Shown here: in pieces, positions 53,278 to 62,404 of the stretch
Layout: each line of letters starts with the position of its first letter
How positions within the stretch are numbered: the first letter of the stretch is position 1
Origin: an uncultured Fretibacterium sp.
GTDB lineage: Bacteria > Synergistota > Synergistia > Synergistales > Aminobacteriaceae
Assembly: GCA_946186205.1 (NCBI GenBank)
Contig: CAMHMH010000001.1
Coordinates: 764,968-828,967 of the forward strand
Reading direction: 5' to 3'
DNA length: 64,000 nucleotides
Notes under the pieces: model-generated
What the model was told of the DNA's origin: nothing
Databases searched by the model: none
What the model saw: the letters and a program-made list of their open reading frames with translations, nothing else
Made by a program: the position numbers and the translations under genes

Positions 53278-54174
53278 TCACGAACTGAAAGCTATTCTAT
53301 CACAGGCATAATATCCCGCTCCTGCAACGCACTTTTCAGGCTCATCGTCAGCATAAATCACTCTCAGATTATCCGCAGGGTATGGCTTACGAGTCCCCGC
53401 AACAATTTCACGGTGAAGAGTCTCGCGCGGGAATCCCTTCATGTTCACAACCCCTCCGCCTATTATCACGTAATCAGGATCAAGAATGTTTATCTCCGTA
53501 ACAATACACGCCGCAATCGTCGCGACAAATTCACGAACAGCCGAATCATTTCCGTGCTCCGTGAAAATTTCTGCGATGTCAGACTCAGGCCACAATTCAC
53601 GCCGAATACGCGCAAGATATTTCCCGCCCGCAACATTCTCCATGCACCCGACGAGACCACACCCGCATGGCTCATCACTCCCATAAACGGGAATATGTCC
53701 CAGCTCACCCGCGACTCCGTTGCGCCCTAAGAGGGGAACTCCGTCAATCATTATCGCGTTGCCGATACCTGTACCGAAATATATCCCGCAAGTTATTCCC
53801 TCTGAAGGTACATCATACTTCCTCATGTCGTAACAAAGCGCGAATGTTACATCATGCTCGGCAAAGACAGGAACATTCAGACGGCCTTCAAGGTATTCAA
53901 CAACAGGCAGATTTTCCATGTAACTTAGATTCGGAGCCTGCAAAATTTTCGTGCGTTCACGGTTGAGAGTCGCAGGGAAACCGGCCGCAACCGCGTCAAA
54001 GTCCCGGCCTCCCGCGTAACTCTCTATGAAGTCAGCAATGTCTCTCAGTACGTCATCCGATTTCAGTATGCTCTTCACTGGCTGCTTGCGGAAATCGCGA
54101 ACATTCCCGGAGTCGTCAGCAAAACCGATTCGGAAATTCGTCCCGCCTATATCGATTCCGATTATGCTATTCAT
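53278..54174 (-). CDS. ROK-family sugar kinase (allokinase/glucokinase type)
   Basis: 298 residues. ATP-binding start IIGIDIGGTNFRIGFADDSG, catalytic region GTGIGNAIMIDGVPLLGRNG, ELGHIPVYGSDEPCGCGLVG with cysteines of the ROK zinc site, and the C-terminal GGGVVNMKGFPRE. The family phosphorylates hexoses; beside an RbsABC/AlsABC-type importer an allose kinase (AlsK) is the nearest match, but the substrate is not proven. ATG overlaps the upstream oxidoreductase by 8 bases. Confidence 0.88.
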   Translation of the reverse strand: MNSIIGIDIGGTNFRIGFADDSGNVRDFRKQPVKSILKSDDVLRDIADFIESYAGGRDFDAVAAGFPATLNRERTKILQAPNLSYMENLPVVEYLEGRLNVPVFAEHDVTFALCYDMRKYDVPSEGITCGIYFGTGIGNAIMIDGVPLLGRNGVAGELGHIPVYGSDEPCGCGLVGCMENVAGGKYLARIRRELWPESDIAEIFTEHGNDSAVREFVATIAACIVTEINILDPDYVIIGGGVVNMKGFPRETLHREIVAGTRKPYPADNLRVIYADDEPEKCVAGAGYYACDRIAFSS

Positions 54175-55150
54175 CGCCGGGGAAAATTATTCCTGCATTC
54201 TTGCGGGCAGTCTCAATCGTCGCTACGTTGTTGAGTGTTACGGCCATGAATGAATACGCCGACTCGTAATCATCACTCAGCATTAACCGCGCAAGCTCTT
54301 CAATCTCGTAGTGCCATCTGTCAGCTATGGGCTGTTCGTTGAATGTCTCATCAGAAGTTTTTGTTACGACTCTGACACTCTTTAACCCGTTCGGCTCATC
54401 AACGTAAATGAATCCTTTCTCGCCCTCAATCGTGAAGTGATTGATTCCCCACGTATCTTTTGCGCCCGCGTTCGTCGAAACGAATCCGTCATACTTCATC
54501 ACAAACACGCCGGAAGTGTCAGCGAGTCCCGGATAAATATTCGGGTAATATTCCGCGCTCTCAGGCCGTCCGAACAATGCCGTGTTCAGTAATACGTTGT
54601 AGAAATTTATATCCATGAGACACCCGCCGGCAAATTCGGGGTTAAAGATGTTGGGGCGTTCACCTTTCAGCACTAAGTCATAGCGGCTTGAGTACTGGCT
54701 GTAGTTCGACATCACGAGACGTATACGGCCGATGAGACTCAATTTCTCACGCAGGAGTCTGAAGTTCGGAAGATAGATTGTAGGTGCTGCCTCAAAGATG
54801 AAGAGTCCTTTTGACTTTGCGAGAGTGAAAAGCTCCTGGGCGTGTGAAAATTTTGTTGTGAAAGGCTTCTCACAGATTACATTTTTTCCGGCCATGAGTG
54901 CGAGTCTTGCCTGCTCGTAGTGTAACAAATTAGGCGTTGCGATGTATATCGTGTTGACTCTATCGTCAGACATAAGCGCGTTGATGTCCGTGTAAATTTT
55001 CGGAGCGTTGTAGACCTTCGCGAGGGATTCGGCTTTGTCCTTTGTGCGTGAGTAGACAGCTTCAAGCGCAACACCGTCAGCCTTCATCACGTTGTCGAGA
55101 ACCGAATGAACGATAACGCCTGAACCTATTGTGCCGAGTCTCACTTCCAT
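54167..55150 (-). CDS. Gfo/Idh/MocA-family oxidoreductase (1)
   Basis: 327 residues: Rossmann start LGTIGSGVIVHSVLDNVMKA, TIYIATPNLLHYEQARLALM, NVICEKPFTTKFSHAQELFT (EKP motif) and a C-terminal beta-sheet domain. The lysine of EKP contacts NAD(P) and sugar. It oxidises or epimerises a sugar or sugar-derived compound. Overlaps the second oxidoreductase (10 bases) and the ROK gene. Confidence 0.92.
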   Translation of the reverse strand: MEVRLGTIGSGVIVHSVLDNVMKADGVALEAVYSRTKDKAESLAKVYNAPKIYTDINALMSDDRVNTIYIATPNLLHYEQARLALMAGKNVICEKPFTTKFSHAQELFTLAKSKGLFIFEAAPTIYLPNFRLLREKLSLIGRIRLVMSNYSQYSSRYDLVLKGERPNIFNPEFAGGCLMDINFYNVLLNTALFGRPESAEYYPNIYPGLADTSGVFVMKYDGFVSTNAGAKDTWGINHFTIEGEKGFIYVDEPNGLKSVRVVTKTSDETFNEQPIADRWHYEIEELARLMLSDDYESAYSFMAVTLNNVATIETARKNAGIIFPGDE

Positions 55151-56154
55151 GACTTTGCGACCTCCGTAGCTGCTTCGAGAATCTCAAGGACTTTCACAAC
55201 CTCAGAATCTTTCACGCATTTTTCCCCGCCGTTCTCGATTGCATCTATCAGACTGTCATATATCCTCTCATAGTGAGCGCAACCGACCGGGACTCGCTCC
55301 GTAACCTTTTCGCCGTCCTTCATGTAGACGAGAGTCCCCCAGCGTGATTCGGGAGCGGGCGATGTGTCAATGACATGACGGCCGATTACTTTCTTTTTGC
55401 CGGAGTTGTGAATCACTGGCGGTAATGTGAAGCTGCCGTTTGTGCCGTGAAGAGTGAAGCGCGGATAATCAATCAGCACACACATTGAAGTGTTCACGGA
55501 GGCTTTCGCGTTCCCGTAGAATAACTCTATGTCGTAATAGTCATCGCCGACTCCGGGATGATGTATGCTCCTCACATCGTAGCGAACCTCATCAGGCATT
55601 CCCAAGAGGCTTATTATCTGGTCGGTTGTATGGACTCCGAGATTGTAGAGAGTCCCTAAGTGATCGTACCAGCCGTTAGTCTTGAAGTAATCGTAATGAC
55701 TCTCAAGCCTCACAAGTGAACCGATTTTCCCGGAGGCAATTACTTCCTTCAACGCTAGAAAGTCAGCGTCAAATCTCCTGTTCTGATTCGGCATACAGAT
55801 TAGCCCTTTGCTTTTTGCGAGCGTGAAAACTTTCCGGGCTTCCTCTGCTGTAGGGGCGAAAGGTTTCTCAATGAGAGCATGTTTACCCGCGCTGAGAATC
55901 TGTTCGGCGTATGAGACGTGAAACTTATCGGGCGCGCTCACAACAACGAGATTAATATCCGAGTCATTCAGCACTGTGTTGAAGTCTGTCGTGAATGTTA
56001 TTTCAGGGTAGAAAGGCTCATATTCTGCGAACTGCGCTATATCTTCCTCGCGCCTGAAAACGTATTTGACTCTGCAATCCTTTCTGTGTTCAACGTAGGG
56101 TATGTGATACTCCCTCACGCTTACTCCGAATCCTACATACGCAATGTTGAGCAT
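55141..56154 (-). CDS. Gfo/Idh/MocA-family oxidoreductase (2)
   Basis: 337 residues from ATG 56154 (GGAGGAAT 6 bases upstream; frame open 30 codons further up). Motifs: LNIAYVGFGVSVREYHIPYV, LVVVSAPDKFHVSYAEQILS and HALIEKPFAPTAEEARKVFT. Its sequence differs clearly from the neighbouring paralogue. Probably acts in the same sugar pathway, for example oxidation followed by reduction at another carbon. Confidence 0.92.
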   Translation of the reverse strand: MLNIAYVGFGVSVREYHIPYVEHRKDCRVKYVFRREEDIAQFAEYEPFYPEITFTTDFNTVLNDSDINLVVVSAPDKFHVSYAEQILSAGKHALIEKPFAPTAEEARKVFTLAKSKGLICMPNQNRRFDADFLALKEVIASGKIGSLVRLESHYDYFKTNGWYDHLGTLYNLGVHTTDQIISLLGMPDEVRYDVRSIHHPGVGDDYYDIELFYGNAKASVNTSMCVLIDYPRFTLHGTNGSFTLPPVIHNSGKKKVIGRHVIDTSPAPESRWGTLVYMKDGEKVTERVPVGCAHYERIYDSLIDAIENGGEKCVKDSEVVKVLEILEAATEVAKSWK

Positions 56155-56156
56155 GA

Positions 56157-57065
56157 TTATTCCTCCCCGAATTTTTCGTGAATCTGTGAAAGTGTCGGCA
56201 TTGATGACTGTGCACCGATCCCGCAGACTGTAACCGCACTGCACTTTGTCGCGAATTTCGCCGCCGTGAAAATGTCCATCCCGTTAATGAGCGCATAACC
56301 GAGTCCGCCGATATACGAGTCGCCTGCGCCTGTCGTTTCTATTGCGTCAACTTTGTACGGCCTCACGGTTTCCGATTTTCCCTTAGAGCATATCACAGAG
56401 CCTTGACCGCCCATAGTGATGACCCACGTATTTTTCATTGACGCTGAAACTTTGAGGCCCTCACGAACAGCATCATCAACGGAAGAAATTTTCACGCCTA
56501 AATATTCAGAGGCTTCAACTTCATTCACGATTACGACATCTGAGAGGGGCAAAACTTCCCGGCGGTCTGTGAATGACGGGGCGGCGTTGTACAAAACTTT
56601 GAGGCCGGAATCTTTTGCTTTTTTCGCGGCGTAAATGTTTACTTCATGCGGGATTTCATTCTGCAGGATTAATATTTTTGACTGACGGAATAATTCACCG
56701 GCCATGTCAATATCTTTCGCGTTAATGTCGTAATTCGCGCCTCTGTTGATTGTCGCAAAGACTCTCCCGTCCTCCAATGCGTGAACACATCCCATACCGC
56801 TCGACACGGAAGACTTTTTCACGTGTGAGACATCGAGGCCGTATTTCACAGCTTCAGAAAGCAGAAATTCTCCCATGTTGTCATTCCCTACCGCGCCGAT
56901 CATGAACGTTTTGACTCCGAGTTTTGCCGACTGAACAGCCTGATTCGCGCCTTTTCCGCCCGCAGATGTTGACGCTGACTCGCACGTCATTGTTTCGCCT
57001 TCATGAGGCATTCTCTTAACCTTCAGGATAATGTCATAGTTCATGCTTCCTGCTACAACTATCAT
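56157..57065 (-). CDS. PfkB-family carbohydrate kinase (ribokinase-like)
   Basis: 302 residues from ATG 57065 (GGAGAG 13 bases upstream; start codons at 57086 and 57095 are alternatives). Ribokinase motifs: MIVVAGSMNYDIILKVKRMP, SAGGKGANQAVQSAKLG, and the anion-hole motif ETTGAGDSYIGGLGYALING (aspartate base). It likely phosphorylates the imported sugar or its product. A terminator lies between it and the upstream PBP-like gene, so it may start from a separate promoter. Confidence 0.92.
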   Translation of the reverse strand: MIVVAGSMNYDIILKVKRMPHEGETMTCESASTSAGGKGANQAVQSAKLGVKTFMIGAVGNDNMGEFLLSEAVKYGLDVSHVKKSSVSSGMGCVHALEDGRVFATINRGANYDINAKDIDMAGELFRQSKILILQNEIPHEVNIYAAKKAKDSGLKVLYNAAPSFTDRREVLPLSDVVIVNEVEASEYLGVKISSVDDAVREGLKVSASMKNTWVITMGGQGSVICSKGKSETVRPYKVDAIETTGAGDSYIGGLGYALINGMDIFTAAKFATKCSAVTVCGIGAQSSMPTLSQIHEKFGEE

Positions 57066-57093
57066 GTTTTGTTGTTCACTCTCCATTCTCCAC

Positions 57094-57121
57094 AAAAAAC
57101 CCCCCTCGCGCTGAAGGGGGA
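57094..57121 (-). terminator. Terminator after the PBP2-like gene
   Basis: On the minus strand CCCCCT-TCAGCGCG-AGGGGG is followed by GTTTTTTG. It separates the transporter unit (57.1-62.3 kb) from the kinase/oxidoreductase unit downstream, or lets only part of transcripts pass. Confidence 0.75.
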
Positions 57122-57140
57122 TAATCGTTAATCGTTATGC

Positions 57141-57785
57141 TTACTTCTTCAGTAGCGGCGAGTCTGACAATGTTACAAGTGTGCTGTCTAAGTAAGGCTC
57201 CGTGATGATTGTGCGTTCGGGTCTGTCTTCTGATTTCCACCCCTCGCGGTTGTTGTAGTCTCCCATCAATGCGACTTTGAACGTCATTGCACCGTCAAAA
57301 TGTTCAGGCTTCACAGTCTCGGGATCTGTTCCGGCTATGCAGTCGTCAATGTATTTCTTCTTCATGGCCGCTAATGTTCCGTCTGCTTTCATGTCGCGGA
57401 TTGCTGATGAGATTCGCCCGCATAATTCTTTGTCTTCCTCACGCAAGAGCATCGAGAAACTCACATTGCAGTCCGGGACTTTCGGAAGGTTCAGCACTGC
57501 ATATCGTTTTGTCCGGGAAATTATGTAGTCAACTGTGTGCTTGTCGATGTCAAACGCCGCTATTCTTCCGCTCATCAACGCCGCAGCCATTCCGTCAAGA
57601 GTGTTGAAATACTTGAAGCGCGTGAACGGAGTCAGCGAGAAAAACGGCTCTGCAAGATCCGCGTTCAATTTCTCCTCATCGACTCCAAGTTTCGTAAGGT
57701 GTCCGAGAATCATTTCATTCTCCGCGCCAAAGCAAACGTCAGTAACAAGCAGCAACTCTAAGACTAAGGCTATGACTCTCTTCAT
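57141..57785 (-). CDS. Exported type 2 solute-binding-like protein
   Basis: 214 residues with a signal peptide (MKRVIALVLELLLVTDVCFG) and a sequence like the second half of a family 3 periplasmic amino-acid receptor (MAAALMSGRIAAFDIDKHTV, ISSAIRDMKADGTLAAMKKK). It is shorter than a full receptor (about 250) and lacks part of domain I. It sits after the sugar permease gene and abuts it (start 57785). Its ligand and whether it serves the transporter is unknown; a redundant receptor is one possibility. Confidence 0.7.
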   Translation of the reverse strand: MKRVIALVLELLLVTDVCFGAENEMILGHLTKLGVDEEKLNADLAEPFFSLTPFTRFKYFNTLDGMAAALMSGRIAAFDIDKHTVDYIISRTKRYAVLNLPKVPDCNVSFSMLLREEDKELCGRISSAIRDMKADGTLAAMKKKYIDDCIAGTDPETVKPEHFDGAMTFKVALMGDYNNREGWKSEDRPERTIITEPYLDSTLVTLSDSPLLKK

Positions 57786-58756
57786 TATTTCGCGGCTCTT
57801 CTCCTTGCGAGGAAGTTCGCGATGTCCTGCTGAATGAACTCGAAATATGACGCGACTATGATAATGATACCCGTAACGACATACTGCCAGAATGAGTCAA
57901 CGTTAATGACGACCATTCCGACTCTCAGAACCGCAAGCATCAACGCTCCGACAAATGTACCGAACGCCGTGCCTCTTCCGCCCGCCATACGAGTCCCGCC
58001 GATAGCAGCCGCCGCAATTGCGTTAGTCTCATAGCCGAGTCCCGCTGTTGACTCCGCGCTTCCCAAACTCGCAAGCATGATTAACCCCGCAGCAGCCGAG
58101 CATATTCCGCAGACTATATACGCGACGTACTTGACCTTGACGACATTAACGCCCGAAAGTTTCGCGGCCTCTTCGTTGTCGCCCACAGCGTAAAGATAAT
58201 CGCCCGTCCGTGTGCGTGAAAGCATTATGTGAATGAGTATGAATATGATTATCATTACGAGGATATACCAGCGGACATTACCGAACATTCTCCCGTTGAA
58301 GATGTTTCTGTATACAGATGGGACTCCTGTTACGGGCATTCCTCCTGTGATGACGTAAGCAATGCCGCGATAAAGGGACATAGTACCAAGAGTAGCTATA
58401 AACGGCTGGAGCTTGAGACCAGTAACAAGAAAGCCATTGAACGCACCAAGCACCGCGCCGACCGCAAGCCCCGCAAGAATCGCAAGCCAGGGATTAATCC
58501 CCTTCACAGCCATCGAGGCCGTAACGATCCCGGTAATCGCGAACGTACAGCCTATAGACAGATCTATACCGCCCGTGATGATCGCAAACATTATCCCCGC
58601 GGCTAATACTCCGTTCAACACCATCTGCTGAAGTATCGTTATGATGTTGCTGACCCGCATAAAGTTGGGGTTCATTGCCGTGAAGATTAATCCCATTCCG
58701 AATGTCGCAAGCAGGACTACAAGCTCGCGTTTGTATTTGTTCACAAAATTTCTCAC
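57785..58756 (-). CDS. Sugar ABC transporter permease (RbsC/AlsC type)
   Basis: 323 residues, about 9-10 membrane segments. Family features: AGIMFAIITGGIDLSIGCTF, TLGTMSLYRGIAYVITGGMP, and GVNVVKVKYVAYIVCGICSA with EAA-like loop GETNAIAAAAIGGTRMAGGRG region. Monosaccharide importer of the ribose/allose/xylose group. Coupled to the ATPase gene just upstream (6-base gap). Confidence 0.93.
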   Translation of the reverse strand: MRNFVNKYKRELVVLLATFGMGLIFTAMNPNFMRVSNIITILQQMVLNGVLAAGIMFAIITGGIDLSIGCTFAITGIVTASMAVKGINPWLAILAGLAVGAVLGAFNGFLVTGLKLQPFIATLGTMSLYRGIAYVITGGMPVTGVPSVYRNIFNGRMFGNVRWYILVMIIIFILIHIMLSRTRTGDYLYAVGDNEEAAKLSGVNVVKVKYVAYIVCGICSAAAGLIMLASLGSAESTAGLGYETNAIAAAAIGGTRMAGGRGTAFGTFVGALMLAVLRVGMVVINVDSFWQYVVTGIIIIVASYFEFIQQDIANFLARRRAAK

Positions 58757-58762
58757 CTGTCG

Positions 58763-60271
58763 TTATCCTCCTATAGCATAGTCAAGCATCTGATCACTTG
58801 TTCCGTATTCCCCGCGATTCAATACTGCGTTCACTTTTCCTTCGCCCATTACGATAATACGATCGCTGAGTCCCATCACTTCAGGAAGCTCCGACGATAT
58901 GACGATGATACTTTTACCGTTCTGTATCATTTCTTCCATGAGGCGATAAATTTCGGCCTTTGCTCCGACATCGACTCCCTTTGTCGGCTCATCGAAAATT
59001 ATTATGTCAACTTTCGTACTCATCCAGCGGGCAAGAATTACTTTCTGCTGATTTCCTCCCGACATGTTAAGCGTAAGATATTCGGGCTTGTTCGGGTGAA
59101 TCTCCAGCTCCTTGAAGAAGTGCTCGGCGTTCTTGAGCTTCTTGTCATCACTGAGGAAGCCGAATGCGTTTGCGTAATCCTCAAGGCTTGAGATTGAAAT
59201 GTTCTGAGTGTTGCTTGAGAGTTTCATGAACCCTTGAGTCTTTCTGTCTTCAGGAATGAGTCCTATACCTGCCTTCAGAGCCTTTGAAGTGTTCCATGAG
59301 CCTGTAGGAATCCTCTTGCCCTTCATGAAGACTTTTCCGCCCGTAATCATGTCAGCTCCGAAAATCGCGCGCATTGTTTCAGTCCGTCCTGCTCCAACGA
59401 GTCCGAAGAAGCCGAGAATTTCCCCCTTGTGAAGCTCGAATGATACATCCTTGAAGCCCGTCGGCCCTGTGAGATTCTCAGCCTTAAGAACAACTTCATC
59501 ACTTGCCATGCAGGGAACATTACGCGACGCAACAGCACTGACTGCCCGCCCGACCATCGCATGTATTAATTCATCGCGGGTTGTCTTTGCGACCTCAAGA
59601 GTCGTGATATATTCTCCGTCCCTCATGATAACGGCCTTGTCGCATATCCTGAATATCTCTTCAAGCCTGTGTGAAACGTAGAGGATCGTAACTCCCTGAG
59701 CTTTGAGCTGCTTGATTACATCAAATAATGCTTCTGTCTCACGGATTGAAAGTGATGCTGTAGGCTCATCAAGTGAGATTATGTTTGACTTGTGATATAA
59801 CGCACGCGCAATCGCCATCATCTGCATTTGCCCGGACGTTAATTTGTCGGCTAATTCCTCGCTTCTGAAGTTGCAATGAAGCTCCGTTAATATCGCGTTC
59901 ACATCACGGTGCATTTTCGCGTAGTCGATGAAGAATCCCTTTGTCGGTTCATGGCCGAGTGTTACGTTTGGGCCGACCGTCAAATCTCTTACGATTAATG
60001 TCTCCTGATGTACCTTTGAGATTTTGCCTTCAACGATTGCTTCATTCGGGTTGCGGAACTGTACCTTTTTACCGTGCAATAACACATCGCCTTCATATTC
60101 GGGGTAAACGCCGTGAAGTATGTTGAGGATTGTCGACTTGCCTGCTCCGTTTTCACCGAGAAGGGCTGTTACTTCTCCTTCCTCAACGCTGAATGATATA
60201 TCCTTTAGGACGTGCGCGCCGGGGAAGTGCTTGTTGATTTTCACAAATTCTACTGCCTTAGACATTGACAC
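58763..60271 (-). CDS. Sugar ABC transporter ATP-binding protein (RbsA/AlsA type)
   Basis: 502 residues with two fused ABC domains. First: ALLGENGAGKSTILNILHG, KLTSGQMQMMAIARALYHKS, IISLDEPTASLSIRETEAL. Second: GFFGLVGAGRTETMRAIFGA (degenerate Walker A), LNMSGGNQQKVILARWMSTK, IIIFDEPTKGVDVGAKAEIY. The degenerate second Walker A is normal in this group. Energises the importer made by adjacent genes. Confidence 0.95.
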   Translation of the reverse strand: MSMSKAVEFVKINKHFPGAHVLKDISFSVEEGEVTALLGENGAGKSTILNILHGVYPEYEGDVLLHGKKVQFRNPNEAIVEGKISKVHQETLIVRDLTVGPNVTLGHEPTKGFFIDYAKMHRDVNAILTELHCNFRSEELADKLTSGQMQMMAIARALYHKSNIISLDEPTASLSIRETEALFDVIKQLKAQGVTILYVSHRLEEIFRICDKAVIMRDGEYITTLEVAKTTRDELIHAMVGRAVSAVASRNVPCMASDEVVLKAENLTGPTGFKDVSFELHKGEILGFFGLVGAGRTETMRAIFGADMITGGKVFMKGKRIPTGSWNTSKALKAGIGLIPEDRKTQGFMKLSSNTQNISISSLEDYANAFGFLSDDKKLKNAEHFFKELEIHPNKPEYLTLNMSGGNQQKVILARWMSTKVDIIIFDEPTKGVDVGAKAEIYRLMEEMIQNGKSIIVISSELPEVMGLSDRIIVMGEGKVNAVLNRGEYGTSDQMLDYAIGG

Positions 60272-60331
60272 GCTCCAATCTGTTAAACAAAAACGGGATG
60301 CGATTTTCTTTCACACCCCGTTTGCCTTATG

Positions 60332-61369
60332 CTATTTCGTGTACGCTGTATCGGTCCAGTTGATTATCTCTTTTGCGGGCTTGTTGACGTTGTCTTTGTC
60401 GATTAACGCCTGAGGAGTCGCAACGACATGCGGAACTTTCTGGCCTGCCAAGACTCTCAGCGTGCATTCGACAGCAACCTGCGACATGTAGTAGGGGAAT
60501 GAGTCGACAGTCGCGTCAAGTTTGCCTTCCTTGATTGACGTGTAAGCCTCGCCGATTCCGTCAACACCAACCACAAGAATGTCAGCGTCAACTTCATCAA
60601 CAGCTTCAACGACTCCCAGTGCCATATCATCATTGTTGCAGAAGATAGCCTTCATGTCAGGGAAACGCATTATCCATGTGGACGCAAGCTCTTTAGCCCT
60701 CTGCCTGTCCCAGTCTGCATTCTGTTTCGCTACGATTTCGAGTCCCGATTTGTGATCCTTTATCCAGTCCTCGAAGCCCTGAGTCCTTTCACGAGCCGCA
60801 AAAGCCTTCGCCATTCCGATAACGATTCCTACCTGGCCTTTGTCGCCGAGCTTTTTCGAGATCCATTCAGCCGCTAATTGTCCGTTCATGTAGGCGTTAG
60901 GGCCGACGTAGTAATCACAGTTCGCTATGAGTCCATCGTTGACATTGACGACAGGAATTTTTGCTGACTTTGCATTGTCGACAGCCGCCGCAAGATTCGA
61001 GTCTGAAATCGGGCTTGCCATTACAGCTTTGACTCCCTGATTCACTGCGTTGTCCATCATTGTTTGCTGTCCGATCTCGTCGCCTTCATCTGTTGTTGCG
61101 TCAACGCGGATATTCACGCCCGAATTTTTCGCCGCAAGGTCATAGCCTTCTTTGAGACTGCGCCAAAATTCATTTGAGATTGACTTCATGATGGCTGAAA
61201 GGTTATGAACATCTTTTACGGGGACTTCTGCGCCCAATTCCGCGCGAACCTGCTCGATTGTCTTTGCGCTGGGATCTGAGTCGGGGTTGAACTCGTCAGC
61301 ATATGCCGTGAATACAAGTGCCATTACTGCAAGCACAGCCAAAATTAACGCGGTGTAACTTCTCTTCAT
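60332..61369 (-). CDS. Sugar ABC transporter substrate-binding protein
   Basis: 345 residues with signal peptide MKRSYTALILAVLAVMALVF (cleaved near AYA). Type 1 periplasmic-binding fold: ISNEFWRSLKEGYDLAAKNS, AVMASPISDSNLAAAVDNAK, IPVVNVNDGLI and AIFCNNDDMALGVVEAVDEV. RbsB/AlsB group; binds a monosaccharide and delivers it to the permease. The abundance of D and N around binding loops fits a sugar. Confidence 0.93.
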   Translation of the reverse strand: MKRSYTALILAVLAVMALVFTAYADEFNPDSDPSAKTIEQVRAELGAEVPVKDVHNLSAIMKSISNEFWRSLKEGYDLAAKNSGVNIRVDATTDEGDEIGQQTMMDNAVNQGVKAVMASPISDSNLAAAVDNAKSAKIPVVNVNDGLIANCDYYVGPNAYMNGQLAAEWISKKLGDKGQVGIVIGMAKAFAARERTQGFEDWIKDHKSGLEIVAKQNADWDRQRAKELASTWIMRFPDMKAIFCNNDDMALGVVEAVDEVDADILVVGVDGIGEAYTSIKEGKLDATVDSFPYYMSQVAVECTLRVLAGQKVPHVVATPQALIDKDNVNKPAKEIINWTDTAYTK

Positions 61370-61399
61370 TGTGATGATTCCTCCCTATGTATTTATGCC

Positions 61400-62347
61400 T
61401 CACTTGAACATGTCAAGCACAAGCCCGCTGACCTTCACGCCGTCTTTAGCGCGTATTACGTCCGCAATTTTCTCCATGCCTATGCGGTCAATTATCCCGT
61501 TGATTTTCTCGAATGCGTCAATATTCGCCTGAGTCTCCTTGAAGGGGTCTTCACGTATCGGGAACGTGTCAAAGAATACTACTCCCTGATAGTCATACTT
61601 CCTCAAGTAGTAGATGAACTCCAACGCAAGCACAGGATTAACCGAGCCGAAAATCATCCCGCTGTCCTGCCATCCGTAGCCGTCATTCATGTGAAGTCCG
61701 AAAAGTTTTCCCCTCCGCGCAGCCAATGCGATTCCGAATGACGGGTTGTCGTGCTTCATTAACATGTGGCAGAAGTCGAGAGTGCAGCCGACATTGTCCC
61801 GGGCGATTTCCTCAAGCAAGTACATTGTCATTCCGGTGCTGTCGACCATCGCAAAATTACGTTCCTCGTAGGGCTTGTACTCAATCGATATTTTGATCTC
61901 CTTTTTGCCCTCTGAACCCGCCGCGTAATCTGCAACTTCTCTAACGCCTTCTACAATTTGTTCCCAGCCTCTTGCGTAGTCCATCTGAAACGGGTAATCA
62001 AAGCCATCATTCTCAAGCCACAACGTTACGACAGAGCCGTCAAGTTTCCTGCAAACGTCAACAGCTTCACGGCACATTGTGATGACTCTCGCTCGTGTTT
62101 CGGGATTCTCGTTCGTGAAGTCTCCGGGCTTGAAGTCAGAACCGCGCCACCGAACTGCGAGTCCGTTCACGCCAAGATGCTTTTTGCGCTTGATTATCTC
62201 CTCAATGTCATAGCCCGTGAAATGCTCCGGGTAATTGAACTCAAGATGTGTTATCCCGTTCATTTTCGTGTAGCTGTCTATTGCGTCATAAACAGTCGCG
62301 TTCTTGAACACAAAGGAATTGAATCGCCCTGCATATTTGAATGACAT
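61400..62347 (-). CDS. Sugar phosphate isomerase/epimerase-like TIM barrel protein
   Basis: 315 residues of the AP endonuclease family 2 fold (xylose isomerase-like). Metal-site acidic and histidine residues are seen in EIKISIEYKPYEERN, VGCTLDFCHMLMKHDN, KLFGLHMNDGYGWQDSG and YQGVVFFDTFPIREDP. Such enzymes isomerise or epimerise sugars or ketoses (tagatose 3-epimerase-like, or IolE/IolI-like). First gene of the sugar operon. The ATG follows GAAGAGAGATG. Confidence 0.9.
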   Translation of the reverse strand: MSFKYAGRFNSFVFKNATVYDAIDSYTKMNGITHLEFNYPEHFTGYDIEEIIKRKKHLGVNGLAVRWRGSDFKPGDFTNENPETRARVITMCREAVDVCRKLDGSVVTLWLENDGFDYPFQMDYARGWEQIVEGVREVADYAAGSEGKKEIKISIEYKPYEERNFAMVDSTGMTMYLLEEIARDNVGCTLDFCHMLMKHDNPSFGIALAARRGKLFGLHMNDGYGWQDSGMIFGSVNPVLALEFIYYLRKYDYQGVVFFDTFPIREDPFKETQANIDAFEKINGIIDRIGMEKIADVIRAKDGVKVSGLVLDMFK

Positions 62348-62404
62348 GGTTGCATCTCTCTTCTTGTGAAAAATAAATTGTCAACTTTTTTTGGATGAAT
62401 GAAT

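Noticed and set aside
53120..53311. Open frame of about 63 codons on the plus strand opposite the small minus-strand peptide
   Set aside because: No ribosome site and Ser/Thr/Arg-rich composition; looks like an antisense shadow of the minus-strand frame.
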